A stretch of DNA of 64,000 nucleotides. It comes from Ceratopteris richardii. Lineage: Eukaryota > Streptophyta > Polypodiopsida > Polypodiales > Pteridaceae. The stretch covers positions 51,216,027-51,280,026 of the forward strand of contig CM035437.1 in the NCBI GenBank assembly GCA_020310875.1, given 5' to 3'. Positions 1 through 42,452 of the stretch are shown here, in pieces (position 1 is the first letter of the stretch; the number at the start of each line of letters is the position of its first letter). The translations under genes and the position numbers were made by a program. The notes beneath the pieces were generated by a model. That model did not search any database and was not told the DNA's origin. It saw only the letters and a program-made list of their open reading frames with translations.

Positions 1-60
1 CATACCATGAATAGTGAAACAAGTAAACCATTTTAAGGTGCTGCCCCCTCTCCCCCTTCC

Positions 61-2516
<2,456 letters not shown>

Positions 2517-5240
2517 CAAGATGGTCAGGTGTGTTCAATTTGTTTTGGTGCTTTCGGTTTGTTTTGGTGCGTTCTGTGCGTTTAAGATGCAAGGACCGAA
2601 CCTTACTGCCAAGGTAAGGTGCGTAAGGTCCATTTAGGGTTCATTAGGTGTATTTAATGTGTGAGAACCTTACCCTTCCTTCGAGGTAAGGTGCATAAGG
2701 TTCGTTCTAATACAAACATAATATATACTAGCATATAGTATGTGCCTAGACTCTATTATTTAGGTACTAGGTAGTAGCTTATAAGTTAGATAATACTTTT
2801 GAATTCATTCAATACTTATTACTTACTAATTACAAATTATAAGTATCACAAATACAGTGTTGAAATTTTAATACTATGTACTTCTGAGCATCAAGGAGAA
2901 AGAGTTGATACAAAACAGATAGGTTTGCACATTGACTAGCATCACAAAATCAAGATCAAACATCTTATGAGTGATGAGTCATGAAATGAGAAATGCACCA
3001 TATTAGAGAGAAAGTAGAAACATACCACCAAATAGATTATATACAAAATACATGATGAAAAATACAACCACCTGGACCGTGACCCGTTGAATGCCCATCA
3101 TGGTCTATGTAGCAACAGGCCACAAGCCTAAGGCTAATACAATACAAACAAAGATACAATGTCTGGACCTAGATGTATCATGTCATCAAAATACAATGTC
3201 ACAACTTACTATAGTGAATACATTGATGAATCATGAATCATGATAACAATAAACGATAATAAACAATCAATCATTTCACTCAGTACTATCATCTAAACTG
3301 AGTGACTCTTCGGATGATGATTCCTATGATGAAAGAATGTCTCGCATGATGAGGACATTTCTTTCATCGTCGAACTCTGGTACTAGCATAAGAGAAGGAT
3401 CTACGGATACTATGGAGCATCTTATAGATTTCAACTTGTTCATCATGAACATATGAATCTATATCCCTGCTCCCGTCGGTAAAGGGAGTCTCGAAAAGAA
3501 CTGGTGAGCTAAAATTCCATACAAGTAACATTATTTAGTTATCGTCGATCTAACTTGTTACTTTATTAAAAATTAAAATTCACATTGGATTTTATAGTTA
3601 TTAGACTTAGGACTATACCTGCCTCACACCCTTTAGATCCTTCGGACTCTGAAGAAATCGTAAATTGACCTTACAAAAGTGCATGTGCTCTAATTGTGAA
3701 ACACTCATGGGATTCAGAAGCTTGGTGTGCAAAAGTAAAAAATTGCCCGAATTTCATTCACACGGACTAGGAGAGGAATCCTAAATAACAAACAATATAA
3801 TACTCACTTAGATATCAATGATCATAAATTAATACAAATTACAAATTAAAATGCACTAGAAAATAGAAATTACGCGCGATAATACTCAAAAGCGCATAAC
3901 GTGCCATAGCCTGATGTCCATAACCGTAATGGTTCCACTACTGTAGTGCCTTTGATGTCACATCGGCACGTAAAAAAATAGTCCTTGCGTATGCGATGCC
4001 AATATTTCACATGTAAGTGGAGATATGAGCATCAAATGCAACCTGGTGATGAGGCGTCATAATCCGCTCCATATATAGGTCTTTCATTGGCTAAGATTGG
4101 CTTCCGATCACAAGTCAAGTCTCTTGAAGTACGGATGTAATAGTGCTTCAAATCCATGAATGGGACGTGATAGAAAATCCCATCGTGAATCCATAGCAAA
4201 GAGATCATCATTTTTCTTGCTTATATAAAAAAAACATATCGTGAACAATATAAAAAACATTAATATGAATCATGATTAAAGAAATTTATATAGAAAAAGA
4301 CCATATAGCATACTTGGAGGTCGATAGACATGTAAGTGAAGCAATGGCTCTACGTATATGCATATATAAGTGATAAACTAGACCCATCGTAGATCCCTCC
4401 ATGCCAACGATACGAAGTGCAATATGAATGGACCTCAAGACATGGATAAGAGTGTGTATCTCTATCCAAAAGTCCATGTCAAGAATTTTTCGCTGCAAAG
4501 TATCTGGCACCTTAACATGCTACGCAATCTCCTATCTATAGCTGTTATGCACAATCCATCCATTCAATCATAGAGACGGATCAACACATAAAAAATATAG
4601 TCAAACCGTATCTATCATATGCAGACCAATTCTTTTTTGCTATAACTACGAAAAAGACTGAGTGCAAGAGAGCTTGCATTCTAAGATGCAACGTGATATC
4701 TCTATCTGAACACCTTTTTATCGTTGTCTGTGCAAATCTATAGTAAGAAAAGAAGAGCGGAGAGATCTCGACCTATGCCTTTGGAGTGGAGGCTCATCTT
4801 TGGTAGGCTTAGAAGACTCACTCTTAGTGTCACGTTTAAAACAAGTCCTACCCTTTCCCGATGTACCAATGGGCTCAGAGGCACTAGACATACCAAGAGT
4901 AGGGTCCATTTCTTCTAACATATCTAATGAAGAGGATGCAAGCTCACAAGGATGTGCTTATATTTGTGCCTCTGTAAGGTTATGCTCATTTCTTATTGCA
5001 TGTCTAATCTTTGGGACCTTTCGACATGTACTAATTCCCATCCCTCCTAAGCCTGACACGTGGTGAATGACATGAGTGGTGGTAGTGCAAAATGTCCTAC
5101 CACAATATTTGCACACCCATCCTCATGTGCCTGATCCAGAACCACTAGTATTGGCCAATGTGTGGCTCAAAGTGTGGGTATCCCATACGAAAGATCTTCC
5201 TTGGACCTCCAGGAATGATAGTAGGTACTTGAAATATAAA
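2517..5240 (-). mobile_element. hAT-2: decayed hAT-family DNA transposon
   Basis: Read on the minus strand this parallels hAT-1 (20932-24900). A BED-type zinc finger with CKYCG and a downstream HVIHH lies near 5060-5165. An acidic Ser-rich linker follows at 4718-4921. A transposase core block at 4286-4510 contains QRKILDMDFWIEIH, matching QRKVFDVDFWVEIE in hAT-1. A C-terminal SSDES motif lies near 3300. The left terminus begins CAAG at 2517 and continues with GGTGYGTTC repeats and GGTAAGGTGCGTAAGG, like the hAT-1 right end in inverse orientation. Stops and frame changes are frequent. The right terminus and second target duplication were not located; the boundary near 5240 is only where recognisable coding similarity ends. 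Confidence 0.75.
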
Positions 5241-6635
5241 ACCCATAAAACATTAGTCATCCTTGTGTCCTCTTTCAACTGAAAATTTGTGACTTCAGAC
5301 TGATTGAAAAGTGTGTGTAATTGTTATCATGATGCATATAATGCATAATTGATTGATGTAACTACTAACATCTTAAAACATGATGCTGCAATGTGCATGC
5401 ACATTGCATAATGATATCAATAATTAGATGCATGAGCAATTTGTTATTGTGCATTGTGCAATTATCAATATGTAATATGTAACATGTTATATTATGATTA
5501 ATCACAATTCATTACATTTAGATGCAATGTCTTGTATATGTATAATGTGTGACTCACAATTGTTTACTATGTAGTGTGTGCGTGACTATGTGACAGACTG
5601 TTGACTGTCGAATCTCTCAGTCTTGACACATGTGACATCACACATGTTTCAGACTGAGTAAAAAGTGTGTGTGTAATAATTAATTGTTACCATGATGCAT
5701 ATAAATGATATAATGCATAATGCATAACTGATAATGTGTGACATAGTAACATGAATGATGTCACATCTGTGACTGCCCAGTACCATTGACTGGTCACTGC
5801 ATCACTGAATGTGTGTGTCTGTCCAGTGTCAAGTTTCAACTGAGAATGTGTTTGACTGAGTACATAGTACGTACTGTGTGTGTGTGTGTGACATCAATGA
5901 TCATGCATGTATGATGTCACGTGTCACAATGTGTGTGCCATCACTTGTGTGCCACTGTGCTGCGAACAGTGACTACCAACTTTTCACTGTCGACTTTCAA
6001 GTTGTGTCAACTGAACAGTGAATATTTAGATGCATAATAATTAATTATTAATCACACACACACACAGATGTCACAGTCACAGTGCACACATGTAACACAC
6101 ACTAGTCTTGTATATGTGTCGTGTGTGACTGTGTAGTGTGTGTCTGACTGTGTGACAGCCTGACAAGTCATTCACAGTTAACTGTTGAGTCTCTCAGTCT
6201 GAAGTTGAGTCTCTTGACACATGTGACCACTGACATCACACATGAATCATGACAGTTGAAACTTGACTGTTCTGTGTTGACATTGGACAACTTGACACAT
6301 TTGTCATTAACAGATGAAGCATAGAATTCAAAAAAATTCAGACATAGGTGCAATCAATGATCATACATGTCCATTGTCTATTCTCTCAGCTATGAATCCT
6401 GATACATCATACAATAGAGACATGTATGAAATAGAGACCTGAGCAGTGTATGACGTAACTACTTAGTACTAAGTTACTAACTACTATTAACTAAATGTCA
6501 GAAATTAGAATCCAGATGCATAATACATTATGTATATAATGCAATGTGCAGCGTGCTGTGTGCATAATACACAGCATATAACTGTTACATAATGTATATT
6601 GCTGAGTGAAGTTGGTGAACTACCTTCTCTCTCTC
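5241..6635. repeat. TG/CA-rich cryptic simple-sequence block
   Basis: About 1.4 kb of alternating purine-pyrimidine sequence dominated by TGTG, CACA, ATGCAT and TGACTG words, with no credible ORF. Two diverged direct copies occur at about 5531-5650 and 6108-6244, sharing CTTGTATATGT, GTGTGACT, GTGACAG, TCTCTCAGTC and TTGACACATGTGAC. Another shared block (TGTGTGTAAT then ATGATGCATATAA) is near 5310 and 5665. It may be the decayed subterminal part of hAT-2 or an independent repeat; this cannot be decided by eye. Confidence 0.55.
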
Positions 6636-7376
6636 TGTCTCAAGATTGAGGCTGGGCGAGCGACCCACACCCCCAGGGACGAGAGATTATGCAGGATGTG
6701 CTGAGAGGAGGTGGAGGACAAGGAGCACTACACATGTAGATGCCAGACATATGAGGATATCAGAGACCGCTACCCAGAGCTCTTCAGGGGGCTAGAGAGA
6801 TCGGGGCTTTATTGGAGACGGAGGACCAGCGCCCTCTAGGTTGTTTCCTTCTCCAATAGATGGAGATACACCCGACCCCCCAGACGCATATTACAGATTT
6901 TTTCAGACCCACAACCGCATGAGAGCCTAGCTTGAGGCGGGGTGTCACATTACAGAGGGCAGAGGAGCTTAGACGACACTGCCGATAACCGAGACCCCCA
7001 CTCCAGAGAGCCCGTCCCCACCAGAGAGAGATTTAGGCGATTCATGCACGCCATGACATGGAGATACGGAGACGTCAACGGCGCACCCCTGCCGATCTCG
7101 ATGTGCAGAACATTCTGAGGCTCGCCACAATGCCTTACCCACCGATGCATTATATCCTACATCCACTCGAGGCATCTAGAGGGCTGTGACACCACCCACC
7201 CTCCCCTCCCTATGCATATGATATTTGTATCTCACTTGTTGAGCATATAGAGTGCATACCCATAACACCCCACACCCTCGACGCCAGCTATTATCCACTC
7301 CCTTTATACTTTGTTTTGTACTCACATTTTATTTTCCTTTTGGGATCACAGTGGATCGGATCATGCTGATGTATAC
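6636..7376 (+). mobile_element. LINE-B: 3' fragment of the LINE-D family
   Basis: Sense is plus. From GATTGAGGCTGGGCGAGCG near 6645 the sequence is closely similar to the reverse complement of LINE-D at about 31150-31835. It includes the C-terminal CRMC-like zinc-finger region and the downstream untranslated region ending GTGGATCGGATCATGCTGATG. It stops about 60 bp short of the LINE-D 3' end, so it lacks the terminal hairpin and any (TC)n tail. The 5' side is truncated at a short CT run (6625-6639). It is non-functional. Confidence 0.8.
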
Positions 7377-7879
7377 GCGCATGTGTCCCTTGTAGAGATA
7401 CTAGAGCATGCAAAGAGGTCCCTAATGATGTCTATGCAAGACTAGAGGCATGGATTCAATCAAGGATGGAAATGCCCTCATGTGATGAGGAAAGGGAAGT
7501 AGAAGGCATCCAAATAGCTTCCTCAATCCAATGTGTTGGCACATAAAAAAGAACTAGAGTTGAAAGCTCTATTATTCATACCTCCTCTAGAGTAGGTGAA
7601 GATCCAAATGCAATAAGGATATCTTTATCCAAAGTGGAAAACCATGCAAAAGGCTCATTACATAGTATTAGTATCAAAGCTAGCTTACAAAAGCAAGCAA
7701 TGAGAGAAGCCATTAGGGAGATCATGTGATTATTCATTCGTTGTGCTATCCTTTTCAATGTGAGTAGAACCAATTAATGAAAAAAAAACCATAAAATCAA
7801 TTACCTGCATTGGATGTGAATAGGAAGGTCCTTTAGCAGAGACCTTGCGCACAAGGGAATTAAAGAAAGAAAAAGCATG
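7377..7879. other. Intervening sequence without an identified gene
   Basis: About 500 bp of AT-rich sequence lies between LINE-B and hAT-3. I see no conserved coding block. It may be the 5' part of hAT-3, whose first exon and BED finger are not recognisable here. Confidence 0.4.
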
Positions 7880-9723
7880 TTTGGATCTTCAACTTGAGTT
7901 CTTGCGGGACAGGTAGAAAAAATATGGATGCATCATCTTGTGTGATGGTTGATCCGATATCCACAAGAGAGATGTATATAATGTTATCATCTCATGTTTC
8001 AAGTGGTCTATGTTTTGAAAAGTTATGGGTGTGGAGACTGTGGATCTTATCATTTGAGGTACTTTCCATTGATTGAGGATGTTATTTTGACTTCATATAT
8101 ATTATGTAAAGTGTAATTTTTGATTTTTTATGATTTATTATAGATGCATACATTTGGAAGCACATAAAAATTCTCATTGAGGAAATCGGGGCTCACAATA
8201 TGGTGCATGTGATTACAGATAATGGAAGCAATTGTGTAGCCATGGGAAGTTTACGTAAGAAAGACTATTCTTCTATTGTTTGGACCCCTCCTTCTATTGT
8301 TTGGACCCCATGTGCTGCATACTACTTATATCTTTTGATTGAAGATCGTGCAATATATATTGGGTCAATCTAGTCTTTGCCATTGCAAGAAGTATGGTCA
8401 AGTTTGTAACCAAGCGACCAAAGATGTTGATCATGTTTCGAGCTAACAATTAGTAGGAGATCCTCAAGCTCGCTGTCATAATATTTGCTTACATGTTTGT
8501 GATACTAGAGAGACTCATTCCTGCGCGAATAGATTTGATTCGCATAATCAGCAACAGTCAGTGGATTGCTTGCGATAAGAGAACCACTCCAAAGTTCTTA
8601 TAATTTAGATTGAATGAGTATTGGTGGGTTGAGTTAGAGGGTTTAGTTAAAACCTTAAACCCTATATATATTGTTCTACGCATATTGACATGAAGGGAAG
8701 TACTATGGGCCTTCTCTATGAGTATATGGACAGAATTGGAGAGGCTCTAAATATAGAAACACATATTTACTTATTGAAAAGTAAGTATAAGTGTTAAGTT
8801 TCTTTCCATGTTTCTTATTTTCATTAATCTGGATTATATAAATATTACATATATGATTTATTAACTATTGATTTTTCTTTTTATAATTATAGGATGGAAG
8901 AGATATGATAGGTGTGCAATAGGTGTTGGGATTGGTTTCATAAACCAATTCATTCTTTCGCTCACATATTGCATCCACTATGGCATAGTGAGGATCCGCT
9001 TCAGAGTGAGGAGCTAGAGTTTGGCTTTCAATAGTATATACAAGGTTATAGTGGTGGTGATTTAGAGATCATTTGTCGCATAGAGGATGATCTTTTTTCT
9101 TTCAGGAATGAGACCCACCACTTTGGTAGACCGACAACAAGCTTTGAGAGACTCATATCCTATCTGTCTCATGGTGAGAGAAAAATGGTGGGCATGCACC
9201 TAAGTTGGTAATTTTCTTATTTACTTTGAACTTATTACTTAGTGCCCCTCAAGATTATGTTTTTGCTTACCTAATGTCGTTATGTTTTTGTTTAGTAGAA
9301 ATGTGTTGCTCTTTGAATTCTCTCAAGATTGTAGCTTTGAATCTTGTGAGAGAAACTAGAGTACACGGGCTCTTTTTCACACAAAAAAGAGAAATAAGCT
9401 TACAACAACACACCTTGAGAGGCTTATATTCTACAATGCTATCTTGAAGGGGTAGAGAGACCATCTCTAGATCCCATATAGATTGGTGTCGCTAAGGTTG
9501 ATATTGAGAAGGTTTACCACATTCTAGAGATTTCTCAAGAGGATAGAGATCTCTACACTTTGCCCTACGAGGAGTCCATTAAGCCGGCACATGATACATG
9601 CTCATGGATGGTGATAGGAGGCACGTCGATGAACCTACTAGAGATATATTATCTTTTAGTAGTGAGGAGGATATAGAAAGTGATGATAGATCCCATGATT
9701 ATGATGATGTAGAATTTGATTGA
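7880..9723 (+). pseudogene. hAT-3: decayed hAT transposase (DUF659-like core to C terminus)
   Basis: Plus-strand remnants follow the order of hAT-1. A catalytic-core block near 7905-8000 corresponds to the YGCSILSDGWSDI region of hAT-1 but has a TGA in place of the Trp codon. VITDNGSNCVAMGS with SSIVWTP follows near 8205-8310. A block like WFHKPIHSFAHILHPL lies near 8935-8980. An acidic C-terminal tail, SFSSEEDIESDD, lies near 9650-9690 and ends at the TGA at 9721-9723. A 19-bp segment is tandemly duplicated at 8270-8288 and 8291-8309 (period 21), repeating SIVWTP in frame. Introns or insertions separate the blocks. Many stops show it is inactive. Confidence 0.75.
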
Positions 9724-11173
9724 TGTACTTTGTTTATAAAAAAATTTTCATGATGATATGCGTTTGAGTCTTGAGTATCATTTTGGCTTTGAAGTATTAT
9801 GACGTGTCACGTGAATGATCATTGATTATGCATTGTTCTTGAATCTTTGTAAATTGTGCAGTGGAAAATGTTTAATGTGTGCATAGTTGGACTTGTAAGC
9901 GTTAAGTTGTTAATTAATAATAAATTATAGATTCATAAAGGTTTTGAGTTTTTATCTATCATGGAGTGTACTTAATATTTAAAATGTTAATATTTTTATA
10001 GGTATAGATGTTTTTTATATATTTTTTAAATGTGAAAAAAATTTACAGTTTCCAAATTTTTGGAAACTCCGAAACTCCGTTTCTGACCTCTCCGTACTGA
10101 CCATTTCCGACGTGCTAGGGCACTATGATCTGGCTGAATATGTTAATTATGATTATGAAACTTTCACAATCTGACTGGGGTGTGATTGACCTAGGGTTTG
10201 TTTGTTGATGTAATGTTGTAGACACAATCTGACCTGATTGCTGTACATATTGATTTTGATTGCTGTAGGTATGACCGCTATGGAATAAATTTACGACTGC
10301 GGTAGAAAATATATGACTTTGTAGGTTCACTTTGTGTTGTCTAAAGTTTGTTTATCTGTTGAGATGGATGAGGGTGCAGTATATGTGGATTGGTTAAGAT
10401 GTACAATTGTTGATCTGTAAAGGATCTAGGCTGAGGTTGACCAGAGATGAGAAAAGGGCTGAAAGAGATGGCTGAGGAAGAAACTTTCTGATAAGAGAGA
10501 TGGTGGCTGAGAAATGGTGACTCAGCTGAGGGCTGAGAGTCAGAGTGTGACTTAGAAGGTGAGAAACTCCTGAGACAGCTGGAACTTGAGGAAAAGAACT
10601 AAATGCGTGTACTGTTGCTGGCCTTTTATGCTTTTTAGCCCCGTATTATGAACTTTGCCACGTGCCATAATTTGTATAAGGATAATGCCATATGTCCGGT
10701 GCGTCATCATGTCTCATCGCTACTAACTAGTGTGCAGCTAAACCTTCTACAGTAAAATTTTCCTTCTTTTTTTGTCTTAATTCTCTTAAGTCTTAGATCA
10801 TTTCTCTCCAAGCATGAGGTTTTTCCACATTGAAACAGAAAAAACCCAACAATTTCATTCTTCCTCCTTTTTCTCATGGTCCTGATCACGTCCATCTTTT
10901 ATTGTCCTCAACAAGGCATCTTCATTCTATCACAAAGCATGCAGATTGTTACTCTGTTGTAGTTACTTAATTCCCAGTATGTATCTCAAAAATAATTATT
11001 TCAGAAAACGTTGATTCTTGAATATCCTTCTGTTAACTTGAAAACTTCTAAAATAGCTGATGAAAAAAAGCACCCTAAGTTGATGTTCATTTTGTTTTTC
11101 AAGCATAATGAATTAAAAGAAGGCAAAAAAGCAAAAGAAAAAACCGTTTTTCTTTAACTGTGTATGCAAGCAG
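9724..11173. other. Sequence upstream of the PH-domain gene; no exon identified
   Basis: AT-rich, without a recognisable gene. The stretch 10433-10590 is purine-rich with repeated GCTGAG and GAGATG words. The sequence just before 11174 (a T-rich run, then GCAAGCAG) reads as a splice acceptor, so any 5' exon and the promoter of the host gene could lie here or left of the window. No start exon could be supported. Confidence 0.4.
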
Positions 11174-37511
<26,338 letters not shown>

Positions 37512-38280
37512 TGCATAAAAAGAAAAACGTTGGCTATTAGTCGTTAAGGGCCAGTCCTGGAAGTAAAATCTCTCATCCGCCATTGTTCGTTGTTGGCACC
37601 CTCTTCCCTCTTTCCTCACTTCTCTCCTGTCTTCCCCGTTTCCTGTCTCGCTATTCCTCCTCTTTCTCCCCCTTTCCCTATGCTAATTTCACTCCTCTTT
37701 CCCCTCCGTTCTCTCGGTTTCCCCCTGTTATTTCAGTGTGCCAGTAAATGAATAAATAGATGAACAATTGAACAAATGTATATATGTAAAGTAGACTGAA
37801 AATGAAAATAGGTTTATATTACGAAGTGCAAAAGATCTACTGATCTTCTCTCTGTGTGGCCAGCTGAATAAATACACCAAAAGATGGTTGTGATATAAAC
37901 TTGTCATGCATACTGCCAAGATGTCAACATATGGATTCTGAAGAAAATGAAAGAATTGATGTGGATACTCCTACAATCTTCTGAATTGGAATCTGTTTTC
38001 TCAGCCCCTGTACATGATCATCCTGCTTGAGATGTACTGTGTCTATAAGCTGATCTATTTATATATGAGACAAGATTACTTGAGTGTCCTACGTCTTATA
38101 TTTGTTAAGTCAGTCTGCACTGAAAGCACAAGTTATAAAAAACAAGTTTGCCGAGCAGCTACAACGATCAAATCTTTAAAAGACCAAACCAAACAAAATT
38201 TTATGGCGTTTGTACAGATAGGAGGTAGCAAACCAGCAATATTTTGTTTAAAGTTCTTTAGGGCTTTCCAAATAAAGTGA
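37512..38280 (+). other. Probable 3' untranslated region of the host gene
   Basis: It follows the stop codon. 37600-37740 is almost purely pyrimidine (CCCTCTTCC-, TTTCCTC-type words), which could bind polypyrimidine-tract proteins (inference). AATAAA hexamers occur at 37751, 37867 and 38271; which is used cannot be told. No ORF of interest. Confidence 0.5.
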
Positions 38281-39276
38281 TGAATTCTTTCCTATAATTC
38301 AGGAAATAAGAGAACATAAAATTATTCCGAATACAAATTGAGCTTTCTGAATTCTTTTTTGAATTCCTATCTGAAATCTTTTTACATTTTAGGTGCTAAG
38401 AGGCTCTATCCGAGAAACCAGATATGGAAGATATTCAAACTTAAGAAATAACGATGCCCAGTTGTAACTAAAACCCAAAAAAAAAAAAACATTCTGTATC
38501 TTTCTGCACATTTGGATATCTGAATTCCACTCGATTCAAGCCTTCTTTGCAAGACAAATATGATCTGTCAACTTTTTCTTTATTGAAAAATCTCCAGCCG
38601 CAGATTGACTCCACTGCACAAACATGTCTAAAGCGTTCCATTTTATGAATGTGGTGGTAGTTCAGTAGTGATGATGACATACACAAGTTGAATTTATGGT
38701 TTTTCTCTTTAGTTACTTGTCATATTGTACCCTTGTTGTTAGCAAAGATTTAACAGGCAACTTCACCATGCTGCAATGAAGTAATCTATTTTTTTAAGTC
38801 ATGTAATTTTATTTATCTGGATTTTTAAGACATCATTTGACATGTAACTGAACAAAGTTGAAATTGTACAAATAATGCACAATGTTAAAATCACATGTGA
38901 CCTTAGAGAATAAGATCCTTCAAGCCACGGTATCAAAGCAAGAAGTACAAAAGAATGGAATGAAGACCGTCTTCTAGAGAACGAGGTAAACCTTTGGTCA
39001 ATGTGAACCCGTGCATGGCTTAGGTGAGAACATATTAACATCAGACTTCATTAATGTCCTCTCATAAAACTCTAATAAAAGATATCCAAACTCAATAATT
39101 GCTTTTCACCGTATTGTATGGGCTAGTTGTACATATCAAACATAAAGAAGATTTTACTCCTGAAGCACAAATTAAACCATTATTATCGTGAGATTTGGAT
39201 TGTCATGGATAATTGGATAAGTTAGCCTAGAAACTCATGAAATGCCATAATACATTGTATATACTAGAATGAATCC
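38281..39276. other. Intergenic sequence, nothing recognised
   Basis: About 1 kb of AT-rich DNA without a conserved coding block or element end. Confidence 0.5.
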
Positions 39277-41193
<1,917 letters not shown>

Positions 41194-41198
41194 GTGTC

Positions 41199-42231
41199 TG
41201 TTGGTGCATACCAATCACCAATTGAAGGCTTGGAAGATCAAATGATGAAGGAAGAATCAATTCCTAAAGTGTGGAAGAAGATTAAAATCAGAGGACAAGA
41301 GAAGTGTACACATATGTACATTAGCATAGTCATAGATGACTTAGATCTTTTGTTCAGTAAGAATTATGTACAAATTATCTATAAATACCTTGAGAAAAGT
41401 CGGGGCATGTATGAGAGCTTATGTGACATTAGTTAGAAGTCAAGAATGAGGGAGATAGAAGTCATAAGATAGAGAAAAGTGAATTTGAGTTTGCTCTCAT
41501 CACTCAGTTGTATTTTCTCTGAGTAAATGAAAAATTTTGCGCCCGATGTTTCTGCGTGTTCTCCTTCTACAGTAGATCAATTGTGAAATGCTTTTGTACA
41601 AGTCTAAGTTGAAAGTTGCTTGACCTCTGTGCAAAGTTTCAGCTTCCAATTGTAATCAGGCTGAGTGAATTAAGTGTAGGAACATTCATATGTGAAGCAT
41701 GTTCACTAGTTCCTAAAACAGGCGCAGATTTCGAAGTCAATGTTTTGGTCATTGCTCCCAGCACAGTTTAAAGTTTTGCATGAGTGAGGGCTTAATCTTT
41801 AAGTTGGAAGATAAGCTACTTATGTCTAGAAGCATTTTGTAAAACGGGTTCTATTCAAGGAGAACCAAGTCTTAAAAGTTACAGGTGTAAAGTCGACTGT
41901 TTTGGATAACAGTTTCTGACATAGGTAACTTGTGAAATCAATTTCTCAAGTTATACTTAACCTTTTGGAGTAATTCAACTTGGAGTAGTTGCGCAATCTC
42001 TAGGAGATGATTCGTATAAAGTTTCATCAAAAACTTTACAGATTTGATAGGTCAATCTGAATGAACAATGCAGCAGACTTTTCTGTGTTTCATCTTCTTC
42101 ACAGATTTGTTAATTTCTGATAAGTTAGCAATTGATCCTCTAAATTAGTGAAGTGTTTGACTTACTCTTGGTATAGAGGTGCTCTAATCACAAGAGTAAG
42201 TTATTCTTTTGGAGATTAACATTCTCCATCA
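41199..42231 (+). repeat. 5' LTR of the young copia element
   Basis: 1033 bp, TG...CA ends. TATAAATA at 41380-41387 is a likely TATA box. It is identical to the 3' LTR except for one C/T difference at 42039. Confidence 0.97.
41380..41387 (+). promoter_or_regulatory. TATA box in the copia 5' LTR
   Basis: TATAAATA 181 bp into the LTR, followed by CCTTGAG. The same site is at 46838-46845 in the 3' LTR. Confidence 0.6.
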
Positions 42232-42232
42232 G

Positions 42233-42244
42233 TGGTATCAGAGC
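42233..42244 (+). other. Copia primer binding site (initiator Met tRNA)
   Basis: TGGTATCAGAGC, starting two bases after the LTR end; the standard PBS for initiator tRNA-Met in plant copia elements. Confidence 0.9.
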
Positions 42245-42452
42245 AGGAGACATCAATTTCAAGAAAAGGAGGATCCCGACTGCTGCAGCTTCAAGAGATT
42301 CAACACTTGAAGGATCAAGAAGTGAAAGCTTGGAGTCAAAGCTTGGGGAGAAGACAAATTGACATCAAGAAAGGCAAAAGGAGTTCAATTCGAAGTAAAG
42401 GTACATACATTGTTTGTAAAGCTTGAAGTTTCAATACACAGGTGGATACAAG

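Noticed and set aside
5531..6244. The two similar 120-140 bp blocks as LTRs
   Set aside because: No TG/CA ends, PBS or purine tract; internal duplication in low-complexity DNA is simpler.
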